A stretch of 64,000 nt of DNA from Citrus sinensis (taxonomy: Eukaryota; Streptophyta; Magnoliopsida; Sapindales; Rutaceae): assembly GCF_022201045.2 (NCBI RefSeq), contig NC_068564.1, positions 29,355,001-29,419,000 on the forward strand. Direction: 5' to 3'. Shown here one piece after another: positions 43,940 to 57,258 of the stretch. Under the pieces are notes generated by a model that did not search any database, had not been told where the DNA came from, and worked only from the letters and a program-made list of their open reading frames with translations. A program made the position numbers and the translations under genes. The first letter of the stretch is position 1. Each line of letters opens with the position of its first letter.

Positions 43940-46900
43940 CTATGACAAGCTTGGAGAATAATATGGCCCGGATCTTACATGACTTGCCGCCGTGGGTGGA
44001 GCAGCTGCAAAAGGACCCCGTTGCAGCACAGTAGAGCCTTCTTGAGTACAAACCCATCTAACAGGACTTGCATTGGGTAGCTTGGGGATTGCAGGGAAGT
44101 TGCTGTTGTGCACCGCAGGTGATTCGCCTAAGACTGGGGGATGATCTCGTGCCTGATAACAAGAGAAATGATTCACATGCCTTGGATTGAAATTGGGAGC
44201 TTTTGCAATTGAAATTCCAGATGACATCAGCTGACTTGCCCTCAAGCCCTCGGAATATTTTGTTACATCAGCAGACACATTGGCTTCACTTTCAGGAATA
44301 TCATCAATGACAATGATTTCTTTTTGGGAAGCACCGCAATCTGCACTCTTATGTGGACGGTCAAGACTTGTTACTACATTCCCCATAACATATGAGGATG
44401 TTTCACTCTGTCTGAACTTCAGTCGATCATGTCTACTTGATAAACTATAAGCATCTCCATACATGTGAGGCTCCATTGGAGCAGTAAAACCACCATTTAC
44501 ATGCTGGTTGGGAAACAGGCCTGATGGAACTTGTGCAGATGTCTGTGGTGTCCTTGGATTAGTCTGGTTTCTAAAACTGCTAGGCAATCTGGCATCAAAA
44601 GATTGGCCCGCTGCATCATATGGATTATGACTGAAGATCACAGGACCTTGAGAACCCATTTGTGGGAAGTAATGGCAGTCCTGATTTTGCATACTTCCAG
44701 GAGAGAATCGAGACGATGTTGGCAACTGAGAAATTAAATGGCTGTTCTGGGCACAAGGTTGGGACTGCCCAAGAGGCACAGATGCATCTTCCTCTTTATT
44801 GACCACCATTAAGTTCTTCCCCATAAGCCTGAGCACAGGATTAGGAGTTGATGGACTAGGAGAATCACAATCACCGTGACCTGAAAACTTCACACCAGTT
44901 TCAGGAGATCCCTTTACACTAATGGGACTGGCAGAGGACTTCATGGTAGGGGGAACAATCTTTTCAGATACAAAATTTGGACAACTGCCGAGGGAGAATA
45001 TTTCAGGTCTCACATCCAAATTGTTGGGTTTCACATTCTGCTTCACAATGGCAGGCAACGTCACTGAAGTCATTGTTCGTCGTTTTAATAATTGTGATTC
45101 TTGATATTTCTGAGCAACATCCTGAGATATTCTCTCCTTCCGTTGGCAACAGCATGGCTGACCATCATTCTTGAAACTGGAAGTTCTCTTTTCAATAGAG
45201 ATCTTATTGACTTTAAACTTCTCCCCATCAAAATACGATCTTTCTGCTCCTGTACCTGTCTGAGCAACCACAGCTGCATTTTCAACCAATGGTTCAGCAC
45301 CACCACTCGATAAGCCTGGCTTCAACTTGTCTTGAACTGCATGGACCGCAGATGATAATGGACTGAAGTCAGACCTAACTGCAGTGGAATTAGAGACAGT
45401 TGATGCCACAGAAATTGGTGAATCTGACGTATCTCCATCTACCAAATCAAGCTGATCTTGAGAAGATTGAACACGGCTTGTGGTTAGTGATGAGTTCCCT
45501 TGAAAATCATCAGATCCCATGTCCCTAGGACTGGGTAAAAATGAACCTGGTGGTCCCGGAATTGGAATGGGATCAACCTCAGGAAAGGAATTTCCTTCCC
45601 CAATATCAGAATCCAAACCTGGTCCCATTTGATCATTTTGCCCAATTATCCCATTGCCTGCTTCATCGGAACTATACATCTCTTGTCCATCAACAAAGCT
45701 TGGCTCAGTCGGGCCTGTCAGTGCTTCACCTCCACATAGTATCCCATTATAGTCCTCAAAAGAATTCGAACGGGTCCCGGAACGATCACTCAGCTGTTCG
45801 AACTTAGTATCCACAGTAGCAACTGCATCCTCAACAGATTCAAGGACATCGACCTTGTCTATAACATCATCACCAGCTCTAGCTGAAGCATCTGTGTTTT
45901 CTCCATTGTCATGGCCATAAAACTGGGGTGCTTGTTCCGAACTCTCCAAAGCCATGATTTCCTCTCCTTCAGTACTCATTGCTCCTCTATCTTGTATCAT
46001 TCCACGTAAAATACTTTTTCCAAAAGGTGTTTCGTCATTAATCTCTTTTCTTCCACCCATGCAGTTTAATGCATATTGTTGACCAACCTCTGAACCCCAA
46101 GCTGCTACCTCTTCATCTACATTTCTAATAAGCTCCAATCGAGTCATCTTTCCAGCCAAAAATTTCTTCTCCCTATTAGGATTGGATTTAAACACAGTTG
46201 ACCTAGTTTTCCTTGATATCACTCTTATCGATGTTGATGCGAATACTTGTGAATTCATACACGGTGTTGTGCTACCACTGGGTGGGATATCAACCAGACC
46301 TCCAGGAACACTTGCTCTCTTATTGGTCAAAGAAGATGCATCAGATGTACGACAGTCATGAATAATAGGATTGTCTCGGTTCAAATGGCTATTTTGCTTC
46401 ATTGGCAGACGAGACCTCTCCGTATTATCACTGACCTTGGCTCCAAATGATGGGCATCCTACTTTCTTTCTCCCAGACTTGTCACTAACTTGCACTTCGT
46501 AAAATGGCTTCTCCCCCCTCACACTAGTTCCAGGAGAAGACGGCAGATTCTCAGACAAATTACCATATTTTTCAATATGATTCCCCACTGTCAGAGATTC
46601 ACCTAAACTTGACCGCTCACTATCTATCAGCAACTCCCGAGGTAAATGCCATTTACATCTGAAAGCTTTACGGTTATCTTGATTGTTAACCTTCTTTGTA
46701 AGACCTGTTCGTTTTGAGCAAACCCATTGTCTCAAAGCTCCAGAATCACCAGATTTGGTTTGCTTCTGTCTCTGATGTTTCTCCTTCTTGTTACCTTCTT
46801 CCACTCCATAATCTCCTTCTTGACCCCCGCATATCTGTTCAAAAAATTTGACAAGCATATGTGGCTAAATTTCAAAGTACCAGATTCGTCACAAATCTCC

Positions 46901-49194
46901 AACTTAAATTTGTGATTAAGTGCAGAATGTATGACAAGAAGTAGAAATGATCACATAGTGGCTTTTGGTTATGATATTTTAAACATTTTGTCAATCTGGC
47001 ATATAAGTATCACGCACATGGATCCAGTTACATGACTGATATCATGTAACATATTTTCACTTTTATTTGTCATATATTAGATTTTTTTTTAAAAAAAAAA
47101 AGATGGAAAGAGGAAAAAGAAATGCTTAGATATCCTAGTAGAAACTATCAAAGTAGAGTACCTGAGAAGCACGGGCTTTGTGAGAGAAAAATTTTCTGCT
47201 TTGAGGAGCAAGTTTGAGATACTTGAGTTGTTTTTTGGCATGGCGCTTCTTCTTTTTGGAAAATAATTTGCTTCCTTTACATCCTTTCAAGGGATTCTTC
47301 GGTTGAAAATGCTCTAATTCTTTCGATGCCTCAGCAGCATCATTAGGCTTGGATAAAATACGAACTTTAGTGCCATTGGCATCGATATAAACTTCACCTA
47401 CATCACCAGCATCCTCAGGATGTACCTGTGACACCCTTGGCCTTTTCCATTCAGCTGGCATCTCATGCTTCTCAGTATCCTGAGCAGGCAAGCTCGAAAC
47501 TGTAGCCCAGCTTGTGCCATTTCTTCTATCAAGCTCTTCTAATGTGCAATGTTTGGCAGTAGCATATATATCCACCATCAGTCTAGTCTTCCTTGGCTTG
47601 ATTCTATGCCTTGTAGGTCTAGAATCTGCAGTCCACTTAGGAGTTGATTCAGCAGAAAGGCACTGATCAATATGTGCATTCAAAGTGGTGTTTGATGAGG
47701 ACGTGAATGTCTTGCAAACAGGGCAAACTTTTGAAGCCATTGTTTCTGATACAGCAGTAGAATTCGAAGCAATATCTTCAGTTGAACTACGATCGGAATT
47801 GCCACCGAATTTTACTATCAATCTGCACTTTTTGCCTGGGGGACGAGTGGTAGGATGACCTGCAGCTCTAACTTCAGCTGTGGCTGAGGCCGAGGCGGAG
47901 GCTTCCAATAAAGGATCAGTTTCTAGCGATGAACTAGATGGTCTTTTAGTAGGAACAGACTCTATTTCAGAATGAGAAACACTTGTTGTGGTAGATGGAA
48001 ATTCGTTTTCTCCTGCTGATCGACATGAACTCGTGTCTAGGCAAGCATTTTCTAGTTTGTCATTCAATTGAGCATTACCAGATGAGTCTAGGACTTCTTT
48101 ATTGTTGGGCTCAGAAGGCTCCGCATCAAAATTGGCTACACTTTTCTTCTCAGTTTCAACCGCACATCTCCTAATAGATTGAGTCTTCACTGCACTATGA
48201 GTCTGAAATGGTGGCAATACTTCCTTCACACCATGTTTCAAACAAAGTTGCAAATTCTTCAGAGAGAAAGGCCAATTCTTCTTGATATCTTTGCTCCGGG
48301 AGGTGAACACATAATCTCTACAGTTCAAACAATTGTGTATGGTTAGTAACTCTGATCAAATATGAAAGACACCGTCAGCTCAAATCATCAACAATAAACT
48401 TTATAAGATTATCTGGATTATAGAACCTATAAGACCCTTATATCATATGTCAGCCGATGACAGCAACATATGGACCACGGAATTTGAAAGAGAAACATCC
48501 AAGAAATAGCCAGATTCGAGGATCTAGTTAACTTAAACAGAAGTTTCAAATATGTTGGAATGATATGGTAAGCTAACCCAGGTGGCTAAGACCCAAATAG
48601 GATCACATGTAGCAAGATGACATGAAATCACAAGGCAATAACATCAAGAGCAAATAAAATGTTTAACAAAAAAGATTTATTCTTTACACAAATTTAGACG
48701 CAAACTTAGAAGCTTAGAGCTGGCTGGGTTGGATAAGAGCCGTGCATAAGTTTATGATCAAAGAAAAAGATCTCCTTCCACTCCCCCTCCCCAAAAGACC
48801 AAAATAGAGACAAGATTTGAGTTAGGCCCCATGTCGAAACTGAACCAAAAGCTACTTGTAAAAACTCTGGATCTGACCCAAGAAGAAATTAAGCATCAGA
48901 TATTAGCATAATCTTTTTAAGATGTATGCAAGTACTATTATTATTATTATTATTATTGACACTGTTCACTATTCATTGAATACAATCAAGAGATTATTAA
49001 AATGATTAATAAAATTGTTTTTACCTTATAGAGAATTTGGGAAGATGATGATGATCATGATCATGGGTTTGTGTGTTTAGCAGATCTACTACTACTTTAG
49101 GAGAAGCTTTGTCATCACTGTTACAAGTAGCATTTAGTTGAGGAAATTGACAAGAACATGACGGATCTGATGGAGTTTTTTCAACGGATAACAT
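43940..49194 (-). CDS. HAP8: HAPLESS8-like protein with UBZ-type zinc finger
   Basis: Three coding exons, 49025-49194, 47162-48317 and 43940-46834, join in phase to give 1406 residues. The conserved N-terminus is MLSVEKTPSDPSCSCQFPQL, then KFSIRDYVFTSRSKDIKKNW, the signature I recall for Arabidopsis HAP8 (At5g56250) and its neighbour At5g56240. A C2HC finger at C255/C258/H272/C276 (CPVCKTF, HIDQC) has the Rad18/UBZ4 spacing that binds ubiquitin. A basic tract, KKKKRHAKKQLKYLK, lies near residues 412-426. The long last exon is Ser-rich, with RLMGKNLMVV and a SUMO-interaction-like IIVIDD (1282-1287). hap8 was found as a pollen-transmission mutant; the molecular role is not established. The protein is longer than the Arabidopsis relatives. 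The start is the ATG that aligns with family N-termini; an earlier in-frame TTG is rejected. Confidence 0.87.
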
Positions 49195-49307
49195 CTGAAG
49201 AAAAGCTTCACACTTCTTGTGCTGTTGTTGCAACAGTCACAAGCTGCTCCTCCTCCTCTTCGTCTTCTTCTTCTTCTACTGCTACTGCTCTTCTTAGCCT
49301 TCAGCAT
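49134..49307 (-). other. Upstream ORF overlapping the HAP8-like start codon
   Basis: An ATG at 49307 opens a 57-codon frame, MLKAKKSSSSRRRRRRRGGG and onward, that stops at 49134-49136. It thus overlaps the main start (49194) in another frame. Overlapping uORFs generally repress the main frame. The Arg/Gly run comes from an AGA/AGG-type repeat, so it may have no peptide function. Its inclusion in the mRNA is inferred. Confidence 0.45.
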
Positions 49308-50640
49308 ATAGAAAGGAAAAGGAACACTTGACCTCTTCTTTATTATCACTCTTTTGAAAATTTTCTCTCTTTCTATTATTTATGCATCCTTAGCGACCCA
49401 AAAAAAAACTCCAAACCCCACCACCATCAGCAGTAGTTTCAGAAACAAGATCAATTAAACAACAACCCCACTTGAATCTTCATCCATTTAACCTGAGAGA
49501 AATACACAAAAATGATAATAAGATCATGAGACCCAGAAGGAGATTATTCTAAAGACTAGAGCTTTCCATATATGGATGTTATTTTATGTGATGGGGAGAT
49601 TAATGAGTAAATTTGAAGCTATCTTCAATGTTTTGATTTGATCAAGCAAAGAACAAAACACCCCCACAAGCAAAAAAGAGCATTATTATTTTATGTGGAC
49701 AAACCCAGAAAAAGTTTTCAAAATCAAAACTTTGAGATACCATAACCCACTATCATAAACTCAAAAATCAAATCTTGGAAAATTTTTAAATCATACGGCA
49801 ATAGCTAGATAAAGATGCAAAGGTGAGATTAAGTGTTGCAGCAAGCCATCGGGAGAAAAATAAAATAAAATAAGACAGGAACGTGAGTATACGCTGAGTT
49901 AAAGACTACAAAAAGAGAAATTTTATGGCTTACAAGTTAAAAAGACTTGAATTTTCAGGCTCAAATCAAGGAAGTGAATAGTTAAAAACTGATCACAAAA
50001 GACGAAATCTAGAGGAGGAGTAAGCAGTACAAAGTATAAACGCATGACCAAAGACTTAGATTTTGATATTTTTGCCCCGTTGTTTCGGTAAAAACAGAAG
50101 ACTTGCTTGAAGCAAAGATCATGAAATCACAACTCAAAAGAAGCTTCATGGAAGGAAGAAACCGATCCCTTAGAAAAAAATAACAAACAAAACAAAACAA
50201 ACCCAGAAGGAAAAAGAATGAAACTTCAGCAACAACAATAATAAGAAAAATAACACAGCACACAAACCTTTTGATGTTGTTTTGAAGGGATGCTTTTTTT
50301 TAGGAGAAAATGAAGAAGAAGAAGAAGAAGAAGAAGAAATGGAAATGGAAATGGAAAGAGAAAGAGAAAAAGAAAGAAAGAGAGAGAGAGTGTGTGTGTG
50401 CTATGTGTGTATGTGTATGTGTGTGTGTGTTGTTTTTAGAGAGAAAAACAGCACCACCCACTAACACATCAAAAGGGCATCAGGTTCTCCTTCTCTCACA
50501 TCTCCACCCAAAAAGCAAAATTGTCAAAAAAAATTAAAGAAAATGTTTGTAATTTGTTAAAAGTTAAACAAGTAAGAGAAAAAGAAAAAAAGAATAACCT
50601 CTCTCTCATTAATGAAAGGTGAGTTAATGTTGATGGCTTA
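49308..50640 (-). promoter_or_regulatory. HAP8-like leader and promoter
   Basis: Contains non-coding DNA with a likely leader-intron donor (AAGGTTTGT on the minus strand, about 50265-50273). Upstream is a compound repeat (50309-50432), which on the minus strand reads CA-rich, then CT-rich, then CTT-rich. Pyrimidine-rich stretches of this kind are common in plant 5'UTRs. Confidence 0.45.
50309..50432. repeat. Compound GAA/GGAAAT/AG/TG microsatellite
   Basis: Successive GAA, GGAAAT-like, GAGAAA, AG and TG tracts run without a break. Confidence 0.9.
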
Positions 50641-51367
50641 ATGCATTTGATTAGAGCTAATCTCGTTTGTGTTTGCGTTTTTTTTAATTTTTTTTTTTTT
50701 GAAAATTTAAAGAAAATACAAAGCTGTCCTATCTTGCACCTACCCTACAAAAAACCTTTCATTTTCTCGGCTTTCTTTATTCCTGATTTTTTGTTATTTT
50801 TTATCGAATACCCTTTTGAAATGTCTGTTTTGGACATTTTGTTTCTTGAAAATTCTCAAAAAAAACACAATTCATTTACGCCTCGCTACACGACAAATAT
50901 CTTGCAGTCATGCTGTTGACAATTTATCAGTCATCACCGCCGTGGGAAATTGTATTTTACCCGCTTCTCTTTCGAAAATTCCAATTCCATCCCTCTCATT
51001 GTTATGGGGAATTTTTTCTTTTTTAATTATTGATATCTGGTGGCGCTTTGCAGCTTTAATTTAATTGTAAGCATTTATCTTAGCTCTTTGCTTCTTTCTA
51101 TATACTGTTCTAGATTCATTCATTCATCCCCCTCCTAGATTTTTTTTTTTGTCTTGAATCTTTTACTAAGTGGTTATTTTTTAGGAAAATTATTATTTGC
51201 CGTCCACTCATAAATTTTCTTGTTATTAAAAAAATATTATAATACTTTTAAGTTATACTTTTAAATGACGATGCCATAAGAATAATTTAGACATTTATTA
51301 TGTTTATAAAAAGTAAAAAAAAAAATTATCAATCTTCCACTTCCAGTTTATTTTGTTGTAAAAAATG
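50641..51367. other. Intergenic, no gene seen
   Basis: AT-rich DNA with T-runs. Open frames at 50641-51064 have no recognisable domain. Confidence 0.5.
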
Positions 51368-51905
51368 CTACAAAATTTGAATTTTTTAATTTTCTATCCT
51401 AAGTTTATAATATGTATCACTCGTTCACCAAAACGTTAACTGTCATTTCTAATCTAATTAATGATGTCACGAGGGTGATCTAGATATTTAAAATGCTAAA
51501 TATTTAAAAAATAATAGTTTAAAATATATAAAAAATATATTTTCATAACTAATATTTAATTTAATACACTTAAACTCTATTTTTTTCCTTAATTAAAAAA
51601 AATTCTAATTCGTTTTCTCAATTATCTTCACAAATTTACATAATCAAACTAAAATCCACAAAATACCCTAAATTGTAATTCATAGCACCCAAAAAATCCA
51701 AACCTTATGATTTCATATTTTTTTTAAAAAATTATTTTATTATTTATAGTGCAAAGTCAGAAATGCGCTTGAATTCAAGGGTAAAAATGGCCATTTTACA
51801 TCAATATTGTTAAATATTCTAATAGTTAGTGTTAATGTTTTGGTGAACAATTGATACAAATTACAAACTTAGCGTGTAAAATCAAACAAATTCGAACTTT
51901 TACAG
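51368..51905. mobile_element. MITE-like element with ~70-bp inverted arms
   Basis: The left arm (51368-51437) contains CCTAAGTTTATAATATGTATCA and GTTCACCAAAACGTTAAC. The right arm (51835-51905), read in reverse, contains CTAAGTTTGTAATTTGTATCA and GTTCACCAAAACATTAAC. The interior encodes nothing. Arms are clearly related but diverged. The family resembles Mutator-type MITEs; a target duplication was not identified. Confidence 0.6.
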
Positions 51906-52143
51906 TATTTTTGATAACGTGATAAACTTAAAATATAACTTTTACAGTATTTCAAACAAATTTGAACTCTTTTTTTCCTTAATTAAAAAAAATCTAATTT
52001 GTTTTCTCAATTTATCTTCACAAATTTAAATAATCAAACTAAAATCCACAAATTACCCTAAACCGTAATTCATAAACACCCAAAAAATCCAATCCTTATG
52101 ATTTCATATTTAAAAAAAAAACTAAATTTTATTTTATTATTTT
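51575..52143. repeat. Direct repeat of about 170 bp, spaced 390 bp
   Basis: Copy 1 (51575-51746) and copy 2 (51965-52143) share TTTTTTCCTTAATTAAAAAA, AATCAAACTAAAATCCACAA, CCCAAAAAATCCAA and TTATGATTTCATATTT in order. Copy 1 lies inside the MITE-like element at 51368-51905. Copy 2 follows it with part of the right arm, as if a second truncated copy had been added behind the first. Confidence 0.8.
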
Positions 52144-55100
52144 TGATAACGTGATAAACTTAAGATATATTGTTGATAACTTCCTTTTTTTTTACGTTAA
52201 ATTGATTTTCAAGGGCATAATGATCAATTTGTTACAATTCTATTAATTTTTAGCGGAAGCTAATGGTTTGGTGGATGAATAACATCGATCTTAAAATTAA
52301 AACATGATACAATTAGAAAGTGTTGTCCTATATTTAATAACATGGCAGTTTGAGGATGGATGACTGCTAATTTTCCTTTTCTTTACATGTATACATAAGA
52401 ATTATACGATTCAAATTGTCACGAATTTATGAATTATATTCAACACTCAGAGTCCCTAAACCAAACTTTTTTTTTCTTTTTATAAAAGGACTAACTTATG
52501 TTATTGTTATTGTATGAATTTAATTATCATACCTTATTGCAACATCAATATATTATAAGATAACAATTATATTAAAAAGGATCGAGATTAATTAAAGTTA
52601 CTTTGTCCGCGTGTCTTTTTTCTTTTTTAACGAATAATATTATTGTTATAAAATTAATAATATAAGAAAATTTTCTCCCACTCAAATGGATATTAAAAGT
52701 CTATTACATATCACATAGTTATCATCCTTTCATTCGGGTAATAACTTGTACACATGAATTTTGTATGGGTATGATAATTGTTTTTAGATAGTGAAAACAA
52801 AAACTGTTAATTAGTACCATAAATAGTGTGTTTGCATGCATTTACTATGAACTATTTAAGGTTGAGCTTCAAGAAATGATTACGAGTGACAATTATTCAA
52901 GTTAATATTCGATGAATAATGTAGTAAAATTAGCGGCGGTTGATAGATATATCACAAATAAATCTGCTTCATATACATGGATGGATGCATGCATGCATGC
53001 ACTTGGAAATTAAAAGGCACGAAAAAACAAGAACGCATTTAATTTTGTTGTCAATCTATTGTGTATTAATTTGTCTTCCCAAAAAGTTATATTTTTTCAT
53101 GGGGTATAAAAACGAATAAATTTATTGTACACATATTGGGAAGAAAAAAAGAAAAAAAAGAAAAAGAGAAAAATTCCCATGCATTTCCCATGTAACAAGC
53201 GATGATATTTGTGAGCCTGAGCCTCACTACGATCCTATCCATTTCTCCCAATCTCTTTCAACTTCTCAAACTTACCAATACGCATAATCTCCACTCCAAT
53301 GCTCATTTTCAAACAATATTAAGCTGTGGTTCTCAAGGCCGACGTACGTGTTGTCGTAGGAGCCCAGCTATTCAATTGAGAGTTATATTTTTGATCCCAA
53401 ATTTTGGTGTGGAGGAGCCCCATCTAGCTAGTAGTCTTCACAATTATCTATATATGCCTTGTAGAATTTTAATTAAAGGCATAAATATTGTTTTAAATCA
53501 TTTACTTATTAAAAATACTTTTGACTTGTTTCCAAAAATGAAATTAAAGGATAAAACATAATCTTAGAAGTATGGATTTCGCTTCACGCAATATATATAC
53601 AATTGATTATAAGCATGCATATCTCATGCGTGTTAGTATCACATATCTTCCACTTCAACCATTTATATATATAATTCAATGACTTTAACGGAAAGAGTGA
53701 CAGAAATCTCCATGGTTTTTCCCCCCTCCCCCATCACCTTTGCAATTCAACCCCACAATTTGTAGTGTAAAATAATAAAATTTGGCTCAACGACTCTTGT
53801 CGCCAATTCGTAAGCCGTTGGACCAAAATTAAAAATAGAAACGTTTTAATTCTTTATTTTATGGGCTATATAATAAAATGGGGTTTCTTTAGCAGCTAAG
53901 ATTGAACATGGATTGACCCCACTAGCCATTAAAGTTGCTCGAAGAAATGATCAACTTCAAAGAAAATCGAGAAAAAGGAAGAAAATATTTTACAATTATA
54001 TAAAATAGTTTTAACAACTCCTTGATGTACCTTTCGACCCTTTTTTTTTTTTTTTTCTGTTTAACGCTTCTTTGTTTTTTTTCTCTTAACCTTGCATCTT
54101 CAAAGTGACCTCTCCCGCAGCCCCGCTCCTCCTACTGCCAATAATTAATTAAATTATTATTTGTAATTTCAAAGCAGTTTTATTTTTTCCCCCCCACCCT
54201 TTATTCATACAAGTAAAAAGATTACTTTTGCTTTGTGTTCGACGCGTGTGATTTTTTGACAATTAAATAGAAGTATTATTAATACTTCTAAATATTTAAA
54301 AATCGACCGAAGCTATAAAACTTCTTATACCATTGCATATCAATCCAGTAAGGCTTCATTTTTTTTTTTTTAAGTTGGTTTTTAGTTGCTAGAGTATTTA
54401 ATTGATAATCTAATCCTTAATTATTATATTTTGGATTAAGGCACCATTTTGTTGTAAATAACATTAGTTGATATCAAAATATAATAGACGATGATTTAGA
54501 TGTTAAAATTATAAAAGATGCACTGATACCGGGATCATTTCGTAATGAACATCAACTAATAAAGGTCAAATTATAAATGTATCTAATTTTAAGGTGTAGT
54601 TTGTAAAAAAGTCATAATTTATATCTAATACTAACATTTTTATTTTTATTTTGCTTTGCCAGGCCTATATTTACTTATTTTCTAACTTTGACCATACAAC
54701 TCTTTATTAAAAATAAATAAATATATATATAAAAATAGAGCTAAGGCGACACCTCTTTTAAGTTTTAATTAGAAGGATAATTTATCAAAAAAATCAAAGA
54801 GAGAGAGAGAGAGAGATATTATTTTATTTTATTTTAAAAGAGGTAGGTGCTAATAGTATCACTCAAAAATAAACTCTAAGCATGACAACAAAAACTCTCA
54901 CAAGTAGGGGGGCAATTTTTTTATTTTTTTATTTTTGTGGGGAAGCTAAAATTTATTTTGATATTACCAAAATACCAAATGCAGCTTAACATTTGCAAAA
55001 GGATGATACTCCATTGCACGTTTTTCAAACCTTCAAAGTGATTATTATTATTATTAATTTTTTTGGGGGGGGGAGGGGCACTACAAATAGATATTAAAGC

Positions 55101-55506
55101 CTTGTACATTGATACGGTTCATGCATGGGAACACCAAAAAGATATAATATTTCATTACTTTGTTGCGGCGGAGCTAGAGAGGTATTATTATAGGGGCCGC
55201 TGATATGATACATCTAAATCTTGATAAACATAGTACATATATTTATTTCATGAGTATATGATATGATCGATGAATAAGAAGTGGTTCATGTGCATTTATT
55301 TGGGTACACATATATTTCACCCTCTTCATATATAACAACCAAAACCCTGTTCGCGTTTTGGCAAATTAACGATTATTTTAGAAGAAGACCGAGGTTCATG
55401 CTAATTTTTCTCCAAATTTTTTTAAAAAAAAAAAAGAAGAAGAAGAAAATTCATGCAAATATTGATGGGCGGTGGGTAAAAATAAACGTGTGATCGCATA
55501 ACATCT

Positions 55507-55542
55507 TTTTTTTTTTTTTTTTTTTACCATCAAAATTTATGG

Positions 55543-55574
<32 letters not shown>
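55507..55574. repeat. Poly-T tract followed by (AG)n microsatellite
   Basis: A run of about 20 T (55507-55526) is followed by a GA dinucleotide repeat (about 55549-55574). Confidence 0.85.
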
Positions 55575-55578
<4 letters not shown>

Positions 55579-56328
55579 CCAATGAGTGTTCAGACATGGA
55601 ACACGAGAAAATATTTATTAAAAAGCGGAAAAGAAAAAAAAGTGGGAGTCAAAGACTCAGCAGCAGCACTCGCACTTGCTCTTGCGGCAGCACAACACAA
55701 CAGAAGAGAGGAAGTGTGGTGGATGAAAGAGATGTGACGGTTGGATGTCTGGCTCCGCGGGGTCCTCTCCCTTGCAAGATTTTTTGAAATTAAAAAAAAA
55801 AGAAAAAAAGGACGGGACACGTGTACGGAGATTAACAGTGTCTGCCCCGCTCACCCAAATGATGCCACGTTTACGCTGCAAGATCTTACTCCAGGATCCC
55901 TGCCGGAGCTGAGAGCTGCTGCAGCCTGCTTCAGAGATCAGACTTCAGACTCGATTTCTTTTTTCTTTTTTTCTTTTTTTCATTTTTTCTTTCGGCATCG
56001 GTAAAAAATATATAATAATAATAAATTTATTTTTATTTTTTATTTTTTATTTAATGGGCAAGTGCAGCAAAACAAAAGGCAAGGCTATAAAAAGAAAGAT
56101 ACTAGTTTCTATTTGTTTCACTGTGCCCGCGACAACATGTCGCTGTGATTTATTTGTCACTGTGACTCGGTAGTACAGTGCATGCATGATTTACTTGCTT
56201 TGACCGTCTTTCATGATTTCGTTATCAGATTACATGATCAATCACCCATCCATCTCTTTTTTTTATCAATAAAATAAGGAGAGACAGATAGATTGGTGGA
56301 AGAAATTTAAAAAAAGAAAAAAATAAAA

Positions 56329-56353
56329 AACACACACACACACACACACACAC
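56329..56353. repeat. (CA)n microsatellite
   Basis: About twelve CA dinucleotides in non-coding DNA. Confidence 0.9.
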
Positions 56354-56715
56354 GTTAGTAATTAGCTATTATAAAAATAATGGGGAATTAAATGGCGAGA
56401 GTTGATTATAATGTAAGGAGTAAAGTGACAATTCCCTATGTAAATATGTATTAAGTATTCCTTTGGTATGACGCTGCTGCTATGTCTTTTAAGTCGTTGG
56501 TGTAGTAGAAATAGAAGTTTTTAAGTTCTGACCATTAAGATTAAGCAACTGCTGTTGGATGTTTGAAAAAGATAACCAACTGGTTAAGTGGACATATTTA
56601 CATAAACATCAAATTTTAAGGGGGCCTATGTAATTTTGGTGCCAAAGCATAATTCTAAGTATTTACTGAACAATCAATAGCTTCATGTCAAAAAGTAAAA
56701 AAAAAAAAAAAAACC

Positions 56716-56742
56716 CAGAGAGAGAGAGAGAGAGAGAGAGAG
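56716..56742. repeat. (AG)n microsatellite next to a poly-A tract
   Basis: About thirteen AG dinucleotides, preceded by a 16-A run at about 56698-56713. Confidence 0.9.
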
Positions 56743-57258
56743 CCTGAGGTTCAATGCACGATTTATTTATATAATCAGCTAGACAGCTAGGCCTAGTAGC
56801 ACTGGCCACTATTTGGAGGTTCAATGCACAGTCCCAAAAGACAACTTGTTAGAGAGTTGAAAACCCAAGTGAGTGTGAAGGTCCATATAACTCTTTAAGC
56901 GGACAAAATGAATGACCCACTTGTCATGTTGTTTTGTTGATTGTTTTGAAGCCTCCGCAGTGCCTGCGCTGTGCTGCTGACTAAGAAGAGAAATGCAAGT
57001 GTGCGTTGCTGTCCTCACTTTGCTTAATTGCTTTGCTTTCTTCATAGATTTTTCTTTTTAAGACTACCATTACTTACATACATACATAATATCCATGTGA
57101 TGTTGTTTTCAGATTGTGCTTACTTAACGTAATGAAGCAGTTCCTTTTTTTTTTTCTTCTGTAAGAAGATTTAATTAAATTAAAATCCCATTCATTGGAT
57201 GCTGACAAGGACTTGTAACGGTGCCCCCATAATCTTCCCCTACTTCCCATCCCAAATA

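Noticed and set aside
53202-53561. 119-codon plus-strand frame
   Set aside because: Weak coding character, no domain, and embedded in long gene-poor DNA; a degenerate pseudogene cannot be excluded but is not supported.
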